Of a DNA stretch of 64,000 nt, positions 35,280 to 45,030 are shown one piece after another. The notes below the pieces were generated by a model. It was not told the origin of the DNA, did no database searches, and saw nothing but the letters and a program-made list of their open reading frames with translations. Source of the stretch: JACKFE01 sp050248735 (GTDB taxonomy: Bacteria > Nitrospirota > Nitrospiria > Nitrospirales > UBA8639); the NCBI GenBank assembly GCA_050248735.1, contig JBFWRU010000012.1, positions 44,543 through 108,542 on the forward strand. The letters are read 5' to 3'. Made by a program: the position numbers and the translations under genes. Positions within the stretch are counted from its first letter, which is position 1. Every line of letters begins with the position of its first letter.

Positions 35280-36110
35280 TTGAAACATTGTGTTCTGAAG
35301 AAGGATTTTCACGCTTATATCTATCTTCAACGGCATTTATCTGGCCTTATGTCCGGTTCCGCATCATATCGCGGCGAAATTTTCCTACATCGTGGGAACT
35401 TGTCCCAAGCGCACTATTGGTATGAACAAGCGGTGGGTGAGGCTCGAAGCGGTGGGTCGGCCAAGGTATTGGCCGATGCCCTGGGGAACCTGGGCAATGT
35501 GTGCGCATTATTAGAGCAATACGAGCAAGCTGAGGGGTATTACCGAGAGGTGCTGGAGCTTCAGCGAGTCTTGCAGGAAGGTTCTGCTATTGGGGAAACC
35601 CTGGTGAATTTAGGAAACCTCAAAGCTGACACGGGTCAGCCGGAAAAGGCGCACGCGTTTTATTTGGAAGCTATTGATTATTTATCTCCCCTCGGTCATG
35701 ACCGGGCTTTGGGAATATTATATGGTAATTTGGCCCTTCAGGAACTTCAGCTGAATCGACCCGAATCGGCCATTGAAGTTTTTCAGACAGCCCTGGACTA
35801 TCACCGCAAAGTGGGAAATGAAGAGGGGTTGGCTACGACGTATGGACAACTCGGTAAGGCTTTCCTGCAATTGGGTACTCTCAAGCGAGCTGAGGCCTGT
35901 CTCAATAATGCGACGGAACATTTCATTAAATTGGGAAATGGTCCTGGCGAAGCCGGTGCCTTGCGCCTATTGGCTGAGGTCTACAGAAAGCGGAAGGACC
36001 CGATTTCGGAGCTTCGATGCATGGAGCGTGTCGTTCAGATCGACCTGACCTATCGTCTCCCGCAGTATGAAGAAGATAGCCTGCAACTGTCGCATCTGCG
36101 TGGCTCTTAA
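35280..36110 (+). CDS. TPR-repeat protein
   Basis: A 276-residue protein (TTG 35280, or ATG 35349 which would remove 23 residues). From residue 25 it consists of about five tetratricopeptide repeats in the LGN/NB-ARC-type spacing, such as ALGNLGNVCALLEQYEQAEGYY and ATTYGQLGKAFLQLGTLKRAE. Such repeats form a binding groove for peptides. It lacks any catalytic domain or signal peptide. The gene upstream encodes a lipoprotein hydrolase. Confidence 0.85.
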   Translation: MKHCVLKKDFHAYIYLQRHLSGLMSGSASYRGEIFLHRGNLSQAHYWYEQAVGEARSGGSAKVLADALGNLGNVCALLEQYEQAEGYYREVLELQRVLQEGSAIGETLVNLGNLKADTGQPEKAHAFYLEAIDYLSPLGHDRALGILYGNLALQELQLNRPESAIEVFQTALDYHRKVGNEEGLATTYGQLGKAFLQLGTLKRAEACLNNATEHFIKLGNGPGEAGALRLLAEVYRKRKDPISELRCMERVVQIDLTYRLPQYEEDSLQLSHLRGS

Positions 36111-36269
36111 ATGGCTCTGCTTGGTAAAGGAGGGTAGGCCACTTAGCTCGCCATTATCGAAAGGAATGCAATCCCCAGATATATTCATTTTTCCATAACC
36201 ATGTTTTCCATGGAACGAATTTCTGTAGGAAACTTCATTAAGTTATCAGGTAACCGGTTGGCTTTTTTT

Positions 36270-36899
36270 TCAGGTCCTTGAGGGATTGTTAAAGGGAACT
36301 GCTCTCTCCTCAGTCAATATCTTTCCAGAGGGAAAATCAAGAGACCCATTCACGGAAACCTGCTTCCCCTCATTGTTTTCTGTTACAAATTGAAACCGAC
36401 CTTTAATGTTGCTGATATCTGGATAGGTTCGATCAGGAAAAAACTTTTCCAACGTGATTGTGCCTTCCGTATTTGTGAAAAAAGCCATGGGTTCTCCTTT
36501 TTCCATCGTTTCTACTTGTACGTCAAAATATTCACCTACTTTTCGAGGATCAGGGGGCATCAGATTATAGTTTCCAGGCTGTGCGCCATCAGGGATTCGA
36601 AATGTAATCATGATGGCTTTTCCTTCGATGGGATCTGTCAAAAGGTTATTGGCAAGCAAAAAGTAACCTGGACGAGTGCCGGTCATGGAATCTTGGATTT
36701 TCGGAGGAAGGTATGTCACGATTCCTTCTTCTGATACGTGAATGTTTACGGCTCCGGACACGTTGGCAGTGAATCCGGGGCGTTCAACCTTAGGTTCTTG
36801 GGTTGTTGGATCATCGGTAGATGACTCAGAGCATCCAATCATGCCAACTGCAATCAATAGGATATTCAATGTCCAAATTATGTGGTATGGAAATTTCAT
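36270..36899 (-). CDS. Lipoprotein of unknown function
   Basis: Translation most likely begins at the ATG 36897-36899, preceded by AAGAGG; the open frame reaches 37007. The 209-residue product has a signal sequence with lipobox MIGC. The mature part is beta-rich (TANVSGAVNIHVSEEG, GRFQFVTENNEGKQVSVNGSLDF). It follows the DUF4168 gene on the same strand. No family recognised. Confidence 0.68.
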   Translation of the reverse strand: MKFPYHIIWTLNILLIAVGMIGCSESSTDDPTTQEPKVERPGFTANVSGAVNIHVSEEGIVTYLPPKIQDSMTGTRPGYFLLANNLLTDPIEGKAIMITFRIPDGAQPGNYNLMPPDPRKVGEYFDVQVETMEKGEPMAFFTNTEGTITLEKFFPDRTYPDISNIKGRFQFVTENNEGKQVSVNGSLDFPSGKILTEERAVPFNNPSRT

Positions 36900-37003
36900 G
36901 TTGGGGTACCTCTTGTATGAATTGTTCGACTGAGAGAGCTTGCTCTGGGGATTTAAGGCGTTTTTTCCTAATGTGAAACCGGTGCGAGACTGTGAGTGCC
37001 TCT

Positions 37004-37390
37004 TCACTGTGCGTTGTGAAGCACGGTCAGGAATTCTTCCCTGAGAGCCGAGTTACTTTGGATTGTTCGGAAAATCGTGTTGTAGTCCTCAATGGATAAC
37101 CCATGATCTGCTACCACTTGGGTCATTTGGTGATGAGCTTCCTGTTGCAAGGCTTCAACCTTTATAGGATTTTCTGACTGAATAATGCGCTGTGCATAGG
37201 TATTGCTGATCTGCGCGATTGCCTTGTATGCGCCTGCAAATGGCGTCAAATTGTTTCGAGCCAAGTCCTCATGAGTGGCCTGGTAGGCAACCTCTTGGGT
37301 ATTCGGTGTGGCAGAATATGCCAGGCATAAAGCGCCGGTGAAAATTATCAGAAAACTCAACGTGGCGAATTTCCATGGAAATGAGTTCAT
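37004..37390 (-). CDS. DUF4168 secreted protein
   Basis: A 128-residue protein with a signal peptide (FATLSFLIIFTGALCLAYS) and a DUF4168-type helical domain (NTYAQRIIQSENPIKVEALQQEAHHQM…GLSIEDYNTIFRTIQ). AAGGAGAC lies six bases before the ATG. The family is periplasmic with unknown function. A lipoprotein gene begins about 100 bases downstream. Confidence 0.82.
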   Translation of the reverse strand: MNSFPWKFATLSFLIIFTGALCLAYSATPNTQEVAYQATHEDLARNNLTPFAGAYKAIAQISNTYAQRIIQSENPIKVEALQQEAHHQMTQVVADHGLSIEDYNTIFRTIQSNSALREEFLTVLHNAQ

Positions 37391-37497
37391 GATTGTCTCC
37401 TTTCGGGTGTTAAATAAAAATCAAGCCTCTGTTCTTAATCTCCCGCTCTCTGTTAACTGCAGGCGAACTGCCTGACTCCCGTCTATTCCTTTTTTCA

Positions 37498-37926
37498 TTA
37501 TTTCTCCGCCCCTAACCCGGCTCCGGACATCGCTCGAATAAGATCGTGTCTGGTAATAGATTTGCACACCTGGCCATTTCTGATGACTGGGATGATCAAT
37601 AATTCTTTATCTTGAAAGAGCCTTAGAACCTCTGAAATGGGTGTTTGTTCTGTCACCACGGGAATGCAATCTGGACTCATAATATCCTCGACTTTGAACT
37701 GTCCTATTTCCTTGCCACATCGCAACGCATTTAAAATTTCCACCTCTCCAATGCATCCCACCAAATGACCTTCGTCATCCACCACCGGGGCCACCGCAGT
37801 GTGATCGGATAATATATTCATAACAACAGAACTCCCATCAGCCTGAAAATGATATTGAGACAAATGAGTTCCTACGATGTCTCCAACGGTGTCATACCCT
37901 GTTGCTGGCATTCCGGCGATATTCAT
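37498..37926 (-). CDS. CBS-domain pair protein
   Basis: The ATG at 37924-37926 is preceded by AAGGAG. The 142-residue product is made of two CBS motifs: VGDIVGTHLSQY…AVAPVVDDEGHLVGCIGEVEIL and VEDIMSPDCIPVVTEQTPISEVLRLFQDKELLIIPVI. Tandem CBS modules bind adenine nucleotides and regulate partners. It stands alone and its partner is not visible. Confidence 0.88.
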   Translation of the reverse strand: MNIAGMPATGYDTVGDIVGTHLSQYHFQADGSSVVMNILSDHTAVAPVVDDEGHLVGCIGEVEILNALRCGKEIGQFKVEDIMSPDCIPVVTEQTPISEVLRLFQDKELLIIPVIRNGQVCKSITRHDLIRAMSGAGLGAEK

Positions 37927-38137
37927 TTCATTCTCCTTATACAAACAACGAAGCCTTGTGTCCTCAACGAAAATGCTTCGACCAATGAAGGGTTTATTCT
38001 TCCTTCTCGTCTGATACGCAAAAGGTAGGCCATAATCCCGGTGAAGGATTCAAAAAATAACACCGTTGGAATTCATGACTTTTCCGAGATAGAGACCCAA
38101 TAATTCTTTTTTAAAAAATCTAATAAACCTATAAAAA

Positions 38138-38150
38138 GTAAAAATTACAA
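38138..38150 (+). promoter_or_regulatory. GTAAR-N2-YTACA motif, copy 1
   Basis: Reads GTAAAAATTACAA. Same length and pattern as the other copies at 38161, 38509, 38527 and 45243. Confidence 0.4.
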
Positions 38151-38160
38151 TAAAGCCGAA

Positions 38161-38173
38161 GTAAAGATTACAA
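38161..38173 (+). promoter_or_regulatory. GTAAR-N2-YTACA motif, copy 2
   Basis: Reads GTAAAGATTACAA, 23 bases after copy 1, about two helical turns, so both could be bound on the same face of the DNA. Confidence 0.4.
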
Positions 38174-38506
38174 ATTAGAGTAGAGCCACCGGAATTTGAA
38201 GACTTAGGTAATGCGACAATATCGTGTGTTTAGAACAGATCTGTGCATGAGATGGGAGGATGCGATACGGAGGTCATATAGAGGTTAAGAAGCCCAACCG
38301 GAATCATTTGTTCAACCCCTGTCGCTAGATTCGCAATATTTTCCGAATATGGCACCATGGTCTTTTACCTTACCCATGCGGGGAAATGTCATGCCCAATG
38401 CCTGTGCTTTCTCCGTTCAGCTAAGCCTTCTCCAGGTGAGAATGCTTTAAATATTGCCATTCTTCTATTAAAGAGAAATTCCACAGAGTTCACGATGCCG
38501 CCAATC

Positions 38507-38521
38507 GTGTAAGCCTTACAC
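38507..38521. promoter_or_regulatory. GTAAR-N2-YTACA motif, copy 3 (perfect palindrome)
   Basis: GTGTAAG-C-CTTACAC is a perfect 15-bp palindrome containing GTAAGCCTTACA, about 200 bases upstream of the glycosyltransferase ATG. Confidence 0.45.
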
Positions 38522-38526
38522 GCCTT

Positions 38527-38539
38527 TTGTAGTTTTTAC
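38527..38539 (-). promoter_or_regulatory. GTAAR-N2-YTACA motif, copy 4
   Basis: Minus strand reads GTAAAAACTACAA, with one change from copy 1. It lies 6 bases after copy 3. Confidence 0.35.
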
Positions 38540-38713
38540 ATTTTTCCCCAGATTCGTTCATTTCTTTTTTCTAAATTTTCCAAAAAAATCAATCTTATAT
38601 TCCTTCGTGCCTTATTAATGGTCTCGGCACCAAGTTTGCTCCTAGGTGAAGCAGTACTTGGGAGAATCCCCCTCAATGTCTTAACACTTTTAATTATACG
38701 GAAGGAGTCTGAC

Positions 38714-39781
38714 ATGAGAATTGCCCAATTGGCGCCTCTGGCTGAAAGCGTCCCACCAAAAACGTACGGGGGAACAGAACGGATCGTTTCTTATTTAACT
38801 GAAGAACTGGTTCGACAAGGCCATGAGGTGACCCTGTTTGCATCTGGGGATTCCCAAACGACGGCCCATTTGGAACCGATATGTGTGGAGGGTCTTCGAA
38901 AAGCCAACGGTGTGTCCAACCCGCAAGCTCCATCTACATTGATGTTGGAAAAAAGTTTTGCCTCCGCGGACCAATTTGATCTTTTTCATTCTCACTTGGA
39001 TTTTCTGGCTTTTCCCTTAGCGAGGCGTTGCGGTACGCCGGTTCTGACGACTCTTCATGGTCGGCTTGATCTTCCGGAACTCAAGCCTGTATTTGCAGAA
39101 TTTTTTGATTGTCCACTTATCTCTATTTCCGATGCTCAACGGAAACCCTTGGTCTGGGCCAACTGGCAACAGACTATTTTTCATGGGTTACCTGAACATC
39201 TTTATGACTTCCATCCGGTTTCCCATTTTTATCTGGCCTATGTCGGTCGAATAACGCCAGAAAAACGTCCGGATCATGCCATCGAGATCGCCAAACGTAT
39301 CGGTATGCCACTGAAAATCGCCGCGAAAATAGATCCGGTTGATCGTGAATATTTTCGAACCGTCATTGAACCGCTTTTGTCTGATCCCCTGGTGGAATAT
39401 CTGGGTGAGGTTACCGATGTCGAAAAAAATGATCTCATCGGGAATGCTTATGCCCTGTTAGCTCCGTTCGACTGGCCCGAACCGTTCGGACTCGTTTTTA
39501 TAGAAGCCTTGGCCTGTGGCACACCGGTTTTGGCCTATCGTCGGGGGTCCGTTCCTGAGATTATCAAGGATGGGTATACAGGATTTATTTGTGACACGGT
39601 TGAGCAAATGGTCAGGGTTGTGCCTTGGGTCTCTACTCTCAGCCGGCAACACTGCCGGCGGGACTTTGAAAAACGGTTTACCGTAAAACGCATGGTTCAG
39701 GAATATCTCCGAGCCTATGAAAATCTGCTGAGCTGCCAAAGTGAGAAATCGTCTAGTCCATTAACGGTCGTGAATTTCTAG
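38714..39781 (+). CDS. GT4-family glycosyltransferase
   Basis: The ATG at 38714 has a GGAAGGAG ribosome site; earlier in-frame ATGs do not. The 355-residue protein is a GT-B retaining glycosyltransferase: an N-terminal loop VPPKTYGGTERIVSYLTEEL, then YVGRITPEKRPDHAIEIA, and the sugar-nucleotide motif PFGLVFIEALACGTPVLAYRRGSVPEII with the E-x7-E pair. It is a close paralogue of the gene at 51704. The acceptor and product are unknown; the group includes enzymes of storage or compatible sugar synthesis. Confidence 0.9.
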   Translation: MRIAQLAPLAESVPPKTYGGTERIVSYLTEELVRQGHEVTLFASGDSQTTAHLEPICVEGLRKANGVSNPQAPSTLMLEKSFASADQFDLFHSHLDFLAFPLARRCGTPVLTTLHGRLDLPELKPVFAEFFDCPLISISDAQRKPLVWANWQQTIFHGLPEHLYDFHPVSHFYLAYVGRITPEKRPDHAIEIAKRIGMPLKIAAKIDPVDREYFRTVIEPLLSDPLVEYLGEVTDVEKNDLIGNAYALLAPFDWPEPFGLVFIEALACGTPVLAYRRGSVPEIIKDGYTGFICDTVEQMVRVVPWVSTLSRQHCRRDFEKRFTVKRMVQEYLRAYENLLSCQSEKSSSPLTVVNF

Positions 39782-39835
39782 TCTGGCTTCTTTCTACATA
39801 GATGGGTACTCATTTTTTCTTTAATGAGGAGCATC

Positions 39836-41356
39836 ATGTCTACACCCATTCATGTTGATGCCGTATCAAATAGATGGGGTCTGTTTCAAAATAGAAACTT
39901 CCGCATGCTGTGGGCTTCACAGGCGATCTCCCAAATTGGCGATGGATTAACCAAAGTGGCTCTTTTATGGTTTGTCTATCAATTAACGGGATCAGCCTTA
40001 AAAATGACGATTATCGGACTCTTGCAGACCATACCCCCTTTGATTCTTAGTCCGTTAATGGGTGTGTATTTAGATCGATTGCCCAAAAAACCTGTGATGG
40101 TGATCCTTGATGTCATTCGAGCCGTCTTGATTGCTCTGATTCCAGCCCTATATGTATTTGACGCACTGACTTTGAAGGTCCTGTTTGTTTTGGTGTTTTT
40201 CACCGCCATCTTCTCCACCGCTTTTGGTCCGGCATTGGCGGCATCTCTGCCTCTTCTGGTCAAACCCTCTGAACTCATGTCCGCCAATTCCCTTCTTCAA
40301 TCAACCACGAATATGGGCATCCTGATTGGTCCGGCTATTTGCGGGGTCTTGATTGCGTGGCTGGGTACCCAGAATGTCCTCTATGTGGATGCGGCCACCT
40401 TTTTGTTGTCGGCAATGTGTTTATTGCCGATCAAAGGTCACTTGATGACTACTGTTCCCAGACTTGCCAAGACGACTTCGAAGATCACACAGGACCTGAC
40501 TGCCGGAATGCAATTCGTGTTTAGAGACAAACCCGTGCTGCGTGGACTCTTATTTACGACGGTCTTTTATGCATTAGGAGCCAGCGCTTTTATCTATGTG
40601 CTTCCACTATTTGTCAACGATCACATCGAAGCCGATCCCCTATGGCTGGGTTGGCTGTGGTCTTCAATGGGGGGAGGGATGTTGATTACCTCCTTTGGAC
40701 TGAGTTGCCTCAGGAACCTGGAACGGAAAGGGCGGTTTTTTCTTATGGCCCTTTCCATGGTTGTAGGGGGAGGTGCGGTGCAAATACTCGCTCATTCACA
40801 CTCAGCCGCTTGGGGATTTATCCTTGTGACGATTATTGGAGCGAGTACGGCTGCGTTTACGCCTATCGCATGGTCCATCATTCAGGAGACGACTCCCAAT
40901 CACTTATTAGGCCGAGTCTTCACTTTAATCAATACCGCGAGTATGGCCATGGCCAGTGGAGGCATAGTGGCCTTTGGAGGGGTGGCGGATACATTCGGCT
41001 CCATGGCAGGCATCTCAATGATTAGTGTCGTATTTTTGTTCACAGGAGTGGTTGTGATCCTATCCAATTGTCTCACCATTCAGGGAGGAGAATTTCTCCC
41101 TTGGAGCGCCTGTAGGTCTTCTGTTCTCCCTCAATCTAAGGGGGGATCGGTTCCCATTAGAGTTGCCTATTCCATACCGCTCAGCGATAAAACAAGGAAA
41201 AGGAATCACCAATGGAATCTGAATGCTGTTCCAGATTCATCCGTGAGAATGTCTGATGTCATTCCCCAGTGTCTTACGCGGGCACCGCCTGGTCCGAAGA
41301 AATCCGAAGAACCACTATCAGTCGCTAGGCAACTTCCTCACGTACAACTTGAATGA
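39836..41356 (+). CDS. MFS efflux transporter (MefA/EntS-like)
   Basis: The ATG at 39836 is preceded by GAGGAG. The 506-residue protein has 12 predicted helices and family segments FRMLWASQAISQIGDGLTKVALLWFVYQLTG and MGVYLDRLPKKPVMV between helices 2 and 3. This group exports macrolides or siderophores. The last 90 residues after helix 12 are hydrophilic and unusual for the family, possibly from loss of an earlier stop. A broken copy of the same family lies 560 bases downstream. Confidence 0.88.
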   Translation: MSTPIHVDAVSNRWGLFQNRNFRMLWASQAISQIGDGLTKVALLWFVYQLTGSALKMTIIGLLQTIPPLILSPLMGVYLDRLPKKPVMVILDVIRAVLIALIPALYVFDALTLKVLFVLVFFTAIFSTAFGPALAASLPLLVKPSELMSANSLLQSTTNMGILIGPAICGVLIAWLGTQNVLYVDAATFLLSAMCLLPIKGHLMTTVPRLAKTTSKITQDLTAGMQFVFRDKPVLRGLLFTTVFYALGASAFIYVLPLFVNDHIEADPLWLGWLWSSMGGGMLITSFGLSCLRNLERKGRFFLMALSMVVGGGAVQILAHSHSAAWGFILVTIIGASTAAFTPIAWSIIQETTPNHLLGRVFTLINTASMAMASGGIVAFGGVADTFGSMAGISMISVVFLFTGVVVILSNCLTIQGGEFLPWSACRSSVLPQSKGGSVPIRVAYSIPLSDKTRKRNHQWNLNAVPDSSVRMSDVIPQCLTRAPPGPKKSEEPLSVARQLPHVQLE

Positions 41357-41378
41357 CTATGTGTTGGTAAAAAACATG

Positions 41379-41920
41379 ACTGATTTCCCAAAGAACCGAT
41401 TCAAGAAATCATTGAGGAATTCGGCATGTATGTTTGGGTGTATCATTATGTTGATGCCGGGTATATATTGGGCATTCACTTAAGCCATGGCTATTCCCTT
41501 CCCCTTTCCGGGTCTGCTATCCATCGAGTTCGAGACGACCGGCGAAAAGTATCAGATAATATTGTAGAATCCCAGATTTTGACATTAAAACTGGAGCTTA
41601 TGGCCGATCCACGCCTTTTCCCATACGATATCGATTGCCGGATCCAGGACAAAACGGTCGAATTAACGGGCGTGGTTTCCCTTGAGGAGGAAAAAGCCTT
41701 GGCTGCCCGCCTGACTCAATTGGTGACACAGCGGTTTGCCAGCAGTCAAGCCCTTCGGGAAGCCAACTTCCAGGTGGTCACTGTACGGGCAGTGGTATCC
41801 ATCAGTGCTTAAACACGATTTCAGGTCATTGTGCTGGAGGCTGCCCAAGCGGCCAGGGAAATTCCAGGTGTCATTGCCGTCAATACTCGAAATGTTCGTC
41901 TCGAGGCAGGGAATGATTGA
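41379..41920 (+). pseudogene. Degenerate BON-domain gene
   Basis: A BON-like segment (LMADPRLFPYDIDCRIQDKTVELTGVVSLEEEKALAARL) is readable in the frame 41426-41812, then stops. A second BON-like piece, EAAQAAREIPGVIAVNTRNVRLEAG, follows after the stop codon up to 41920. Upstream, a possible signal sequence (ATG 41379) sits in another frame. The parts together look like a secreted BON protein broken by frameshift and stop. It lies between the intact and the broken MFS genes. Confidence 0.6.
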
Positions 41921-43222
41921 AGGATTTCATTCGCATACACAGGTCCAATCTTCCCTTAACTATCTCCCGTGTTGTTAAATTTCCTACCATTAATCCACCT
42001 CTTCTGTTTCAGAGAAATTTCGGCTTACTGTGGTGGAGTCAGCTGATCTCACAAATCGGCGATGGCGTCACCAAGCTGGCGTTATTATGGTTTGTCTACG
42101 CGGTCACCAGATCCCCGTTTCAAAAAACGATCATTGGAATTCTACAAACCCTCCTCCCATATTATTAGGTCCTTTCGTGGGAGTGTTCATTGATCGTTTT
42201 TCAAAAAAATATATTCTCATCGGCACTGATCTTGTAAGGGCATTTTTAATTGGATTCATTCCCTGTCTGGTTTCTCATGAGGTCTTCACTGTTGAATATT
42301 TATATGTGCTGGTATTTTGCAATGCCATAGCTACCTCCTTATTTGCACCGGCCTTATTCGCTGCCATTCCATTTCTCGTGAGGACATCCGAATTGACGGC
42401 TGCGAATGGGTTACTGCAAAGCACCATGAGTTTGGGGATGATTTTCGGTCCCTTGCTGAGCGGGTTGGGGATCGCCCTTTTAAGTTCGCAGGAAGTTCTC
42501 TGCCTCAATGTCCTGACGTATATCGGATCGGCGGCTTGTCTTGTATTCGTGTCCATCTCCGAATTGACTCATTCGTCAATAACAGTCAAAGCCTCCATCA
42601 CCGATTATCTTCAGAATCTGAAGGATGGCGTTCAATTTACCTTTTTTCGTCAGCCTGTCATCCGTCTGCTCATTTTTACGGCTGGATTGTACAGTTTTGT
42701 CATTAGCGCCTTTCATACATTATTGCCGGTTATCGGACGGAATATGTTGAAAATGGGACCTGTGGAGGTCGGGTATCTCACATCTGGTGTGGGGGTGGGT
42801 CTATTTTTGGCCTCGCTATTCCTTGCCAAAGCTGAGCTTGGTCCATTGTGGCAACGAATTCGCCTTTTGGGAACCCCCAGCTTTCTGACTGCGGTTGCTC
42901 TTGGGGGATTAACAGGAAGGACCGAGTTATCCCTTAATCTATTTGTTGTCATCGTTATTGGGGTGGGTAGTGGGGTCCTGACTCCAATAGAATGGGATAT
43001 CATCCAGGAAATTACTCCTCCACACCTTGTCGGACTTTATATGGCACGTTGGCCATGCTCGCGGCCATTGTCGGAATGACCACATTTGGCTGGGTGACTG
43101 AACGGTTCGGAGAATTATGGACCCTCTTAGGTATGGGCATGGTCCTACTTCTGACGTCGCAGGTGGCCTTCAAGATTTCCCGACACGCTCACAGTAAGAG
43201 CTTCCAGGTGCACCGGACTTGA
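41917..43222 (+). pseudogene. MFS transporter pseudogene (two frameshifts)
   Basis: Three consecutive frames together spell a full MefA/EntS-like transporter similar to the intact gene at 39836. Frame one (41917-42168) contains WWSQLISQIGDGVTKLALLWFVY and stops after helix 2. Frame two carries PPILLGPFVGVFIDRFSKKY through to EITPPHLVG near 43030. Frame three (to 43222) carries LAMLAAIVGMTTFGWVTERFG. The first shift lies in a CCTCC-rich run near 42148, the second near 43035. Sequencing error is possible, but the neighbouring BON gene is also broken. Confidence 0.78.
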
Positions 43223-43478
43223 CTATGAGGCCACGTATGCATTTTGTGCGGTGACAACCTCAAAAAGCGTATATTGCTTTTTTGGGGAAATTTCTTTATA
43301 CCACCCAGGCTTCGTGTGAGATCTCTCGTTTCAGTGAGCAGTATTCCATACCAGAAAGAGAGGATTCAGAACTGAGACTGGGAAATTAAAAAAGAGAGTC
43401 AGGACAGAAAATTTCCCAAGGTGTTATCCCTGAGACAAAAGAATGTAGGCCCGACATCGACATTGTCAGATTGATTAT

Positions 43479-43928
43479 TTACTGAAATCCGCCCAAGACT
43501 TCTTCCGCCTTTAATGATAAGTCGGAAAGGGAGCAGGGCTTTGAAAAGATGGCACAGACTCTTGCTTGTGCGGCTTTTTCTCTAATAGGGAAGGTTAAGT
43601 CTCCTGAGACAAAAATGATTGGTACATGGCCTTGATTCTGATGCAGCCATTCGATTAATTCCAATCCATCCAGTTTTGGCATGTGGTAATCAGTAATCAC
43701 CAAATCGACATGAGTTTTCTTGAGTTCTAATTTTGCCACTTCCCCGTTTTCCGCTTCAAAACATTTTATTCCCTTGCTTTCCAACCGATGACACAATAGC
43801 ATTCGAAAATCATCATCATCGTCAACCACCATTATTTGTTTGCCTAATGATCGATTCTGAGGCCTGTGTTCCTTCATTTTAAAAATAGGAGTAGAGGGAA
43901 AGAACTTCACTGCCAAGTCCATTGTCAT
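43479..43928 (-). CDS. Stand-alone response regulator receiver
   Basis: The ATG at 43926-43928 has AAGGAG seven bases upstream. After about 30 variable residues comes a receiver domain with VVDDDDDF, the acceptor Asp in VITDYHMPK, Ser in FVSGDL and Lys in FSKPC. No output domain. The N-terminal extension is unusual for a receiver-only protein and has no recognisable motif. Confidence 0.88.
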   Translation of the reverse strand: MTMDLAVKFFPSTPIFKMKEHRPQNRSLGKQIMVVDDDDDFRMLLCHRLESKGIKCFEAENGEVAKLELKKTHVDLVITDYHMPKLDGLELIEWLHQNQGHVPIIFVSGDLTFPIREKAAQARVCAIFSKPCSLSDLSLKAEEVLGGFQ

Positions 43929-44012
43929 GGCCAATCTCCTTTTGGATTTGGGGATTCACTCCCGACGAGCTTTTCTTCTTCGCGTGATTATGAGGACGCA
44001 TTTCATTAGGGG

Positions 44013-44621
44013 TTATTTTGATTCTTCGACCCTAATGGCGTAACCAGCCTCACCTAATTGAGCAACAATGTTGGTCCCTTCCCGGATCTTCCCTACAAGA
44101 GTACTCCGGTCATCAAGGTGTAAAATCTGCGTGGAGTCACCCTGTTTTACATGAAGAAAATTTCCATTCATTTTTTCGACCATCCCGGTGATCCGACGAC
44201 GAATGACGAAATTGTTTCCGGCACTGTCAGGATTCTGTTCAATTTTTTCAACGGTTTGAAGCGATCCATCTTTGCCAATACGTGCTTTCACTTGGTCACC
44301 TAAGAAAATATCCCCTGTTTTTTGTGTTTGCCTCCCAAGGGGAAGGTCCCATTGGCTCCCCAATGGTGTCTCCACTACATACCGTTGATCTCTCATCTGA
44401 AAAAAATTCTTTCCCACGAATTCACCTTGAATTCTCGTGATCTCGCCTTCAATAATGATCTGTCCGATTTCTTTTTCTCCTTGAATTTGATTATTCCTCG
44501 AACCATTCTCGGGTGCCAGCGCCATACTTTTCAGCGAAGTGAAGGGCAATAATCCCACTGTGACCATCAATGAAATGCCTATCAGATTCCCCTTAAGCCG
44601 GGTGACTTGTTGTGAATGCAT
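44013..44621 (-). CDS. Secreted protein with OB-like repeats, unknown function
   Basis: A 202-residue protein with a signal sequence (GNLIGISLMVTVGLLPF). The mature part has two strand-rich modules, GEITRIQGEFVGKNFFQMRDQRYVVE…QVKARIGKDG and RITGMVEKMNGNFLHVKQGDSTQILHLDD, resembling the SGTVKEVQGDWYVVQD module of the gene upstream. Such small beta-barrels often bind metal or ligands in the periplasm. AGGAGGGAG precedes the ATG. Second gene of a probable pair. Confidence 0.68.
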   Translation of the reverse strand: MHSQQVTRLKGNLIGISLMVTVGLLPFTSLKSMALAPENGSRNNQIQGEKEIGQIIIEGEITRIQGEFVGKNFFQMRDQRYVVETPLGSQWDLPLGRQTQKTGDIFLGDQVKARIGKDGSLQTVEKIEQNPDSAGNNFVIRRRITGMVEKMNGNFLHVKQGDSTQILHLDDRSTLVGKIREGTNIVAQLGEAGYAIRVEESK

Positions 44622-44664
44622 GGCTCCCTCCTCCCATTCGACTTTTGAACTTTTGCGTTTCCTT

Positions 44665-44705
44665 GGAATCGGGAAAACCTTTTGTCTCCCAGCTTTCCCG
44701 ATTCC
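44665..44705 (-). terminator. Perfect 12-bp hairpin between paired genes
   Basis: GGAATCGGGAAA and its exact complement are separated by 17 bases. The hairpin lies between the 45030 and 44621 minus-strand genes. No T-run follows, so it may be an intra-operon attenuator or RNA-stability element rather than a terminator. Confidence 0.55.
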
Positions 44706-44715
44706 GGGAACCTCA

Positions 44716-45030
44716 TTACGAGTTTGGCAAAACTTTCACTTCCTTGGCATGTCCATCAGCCTCGACCATTGCTGATATCATGACTCCAGGTAGGACATGG
44801 CCAATAGTATCGGTATATTTATCTACTTGAATTCTCCATTCCGTACCTTGTAAATCTTGAACGACGTACCAATCACCTTGGACCTCCTTGACCGTTCCGC
44901 TCACTGCCGTCAGAGGAACGGTCGTTATCTGTTCTTGTTCTGTCATGCCCATGATTTCTACAGATTGGGCAAACGGTACAACACCAGCAGAAAGGGCAAA
45001 AACCATGATGAGATAGGAAAAGGATTTCAT
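44716..45030 (-). CDS. Small secreted OB-like protein
   Basis: A 104-residue protein with a signal peptide (YLIMVFALSAGVVPFAQS) and one beta-rich module (VSGTVKEVQGDWYVVQDLQGTEWRIQVDK…VMISAMVEADG). AAGGAGG precedes the ATG. The module resembles the repeats of the next gene, so the two are probably related by duplication. A GTAAR-N2-YTACA motif lies about 215 bases upstream. Confidence 0.7.
   Translation of the reverse strand: MKSFSYLIMVFALSAGVVPFAQSVEIMGMTEQEQITTVPLTAVSGTVKEVQGDWYVVQDLQGTEWRIQVDKYTDTIGHVLPGVMISAMVEADGHAKEVKVLPNS

Larger units (their letters stand above)
37927..38713. other. Long regulatory intergenic region before GT4 gene
   Basis: No gene is recognised in about 790 bases. 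The region is very AT-rich around 38100-38180. It holds four copies of a short motif (GTAAR-N2-YTACA, listed separately), two near 38138-38173 and two near 38507-38539. It lies between divergent genes (CBS minus, glycosyltransferase plus) and may control both. Confidence 0.55.
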
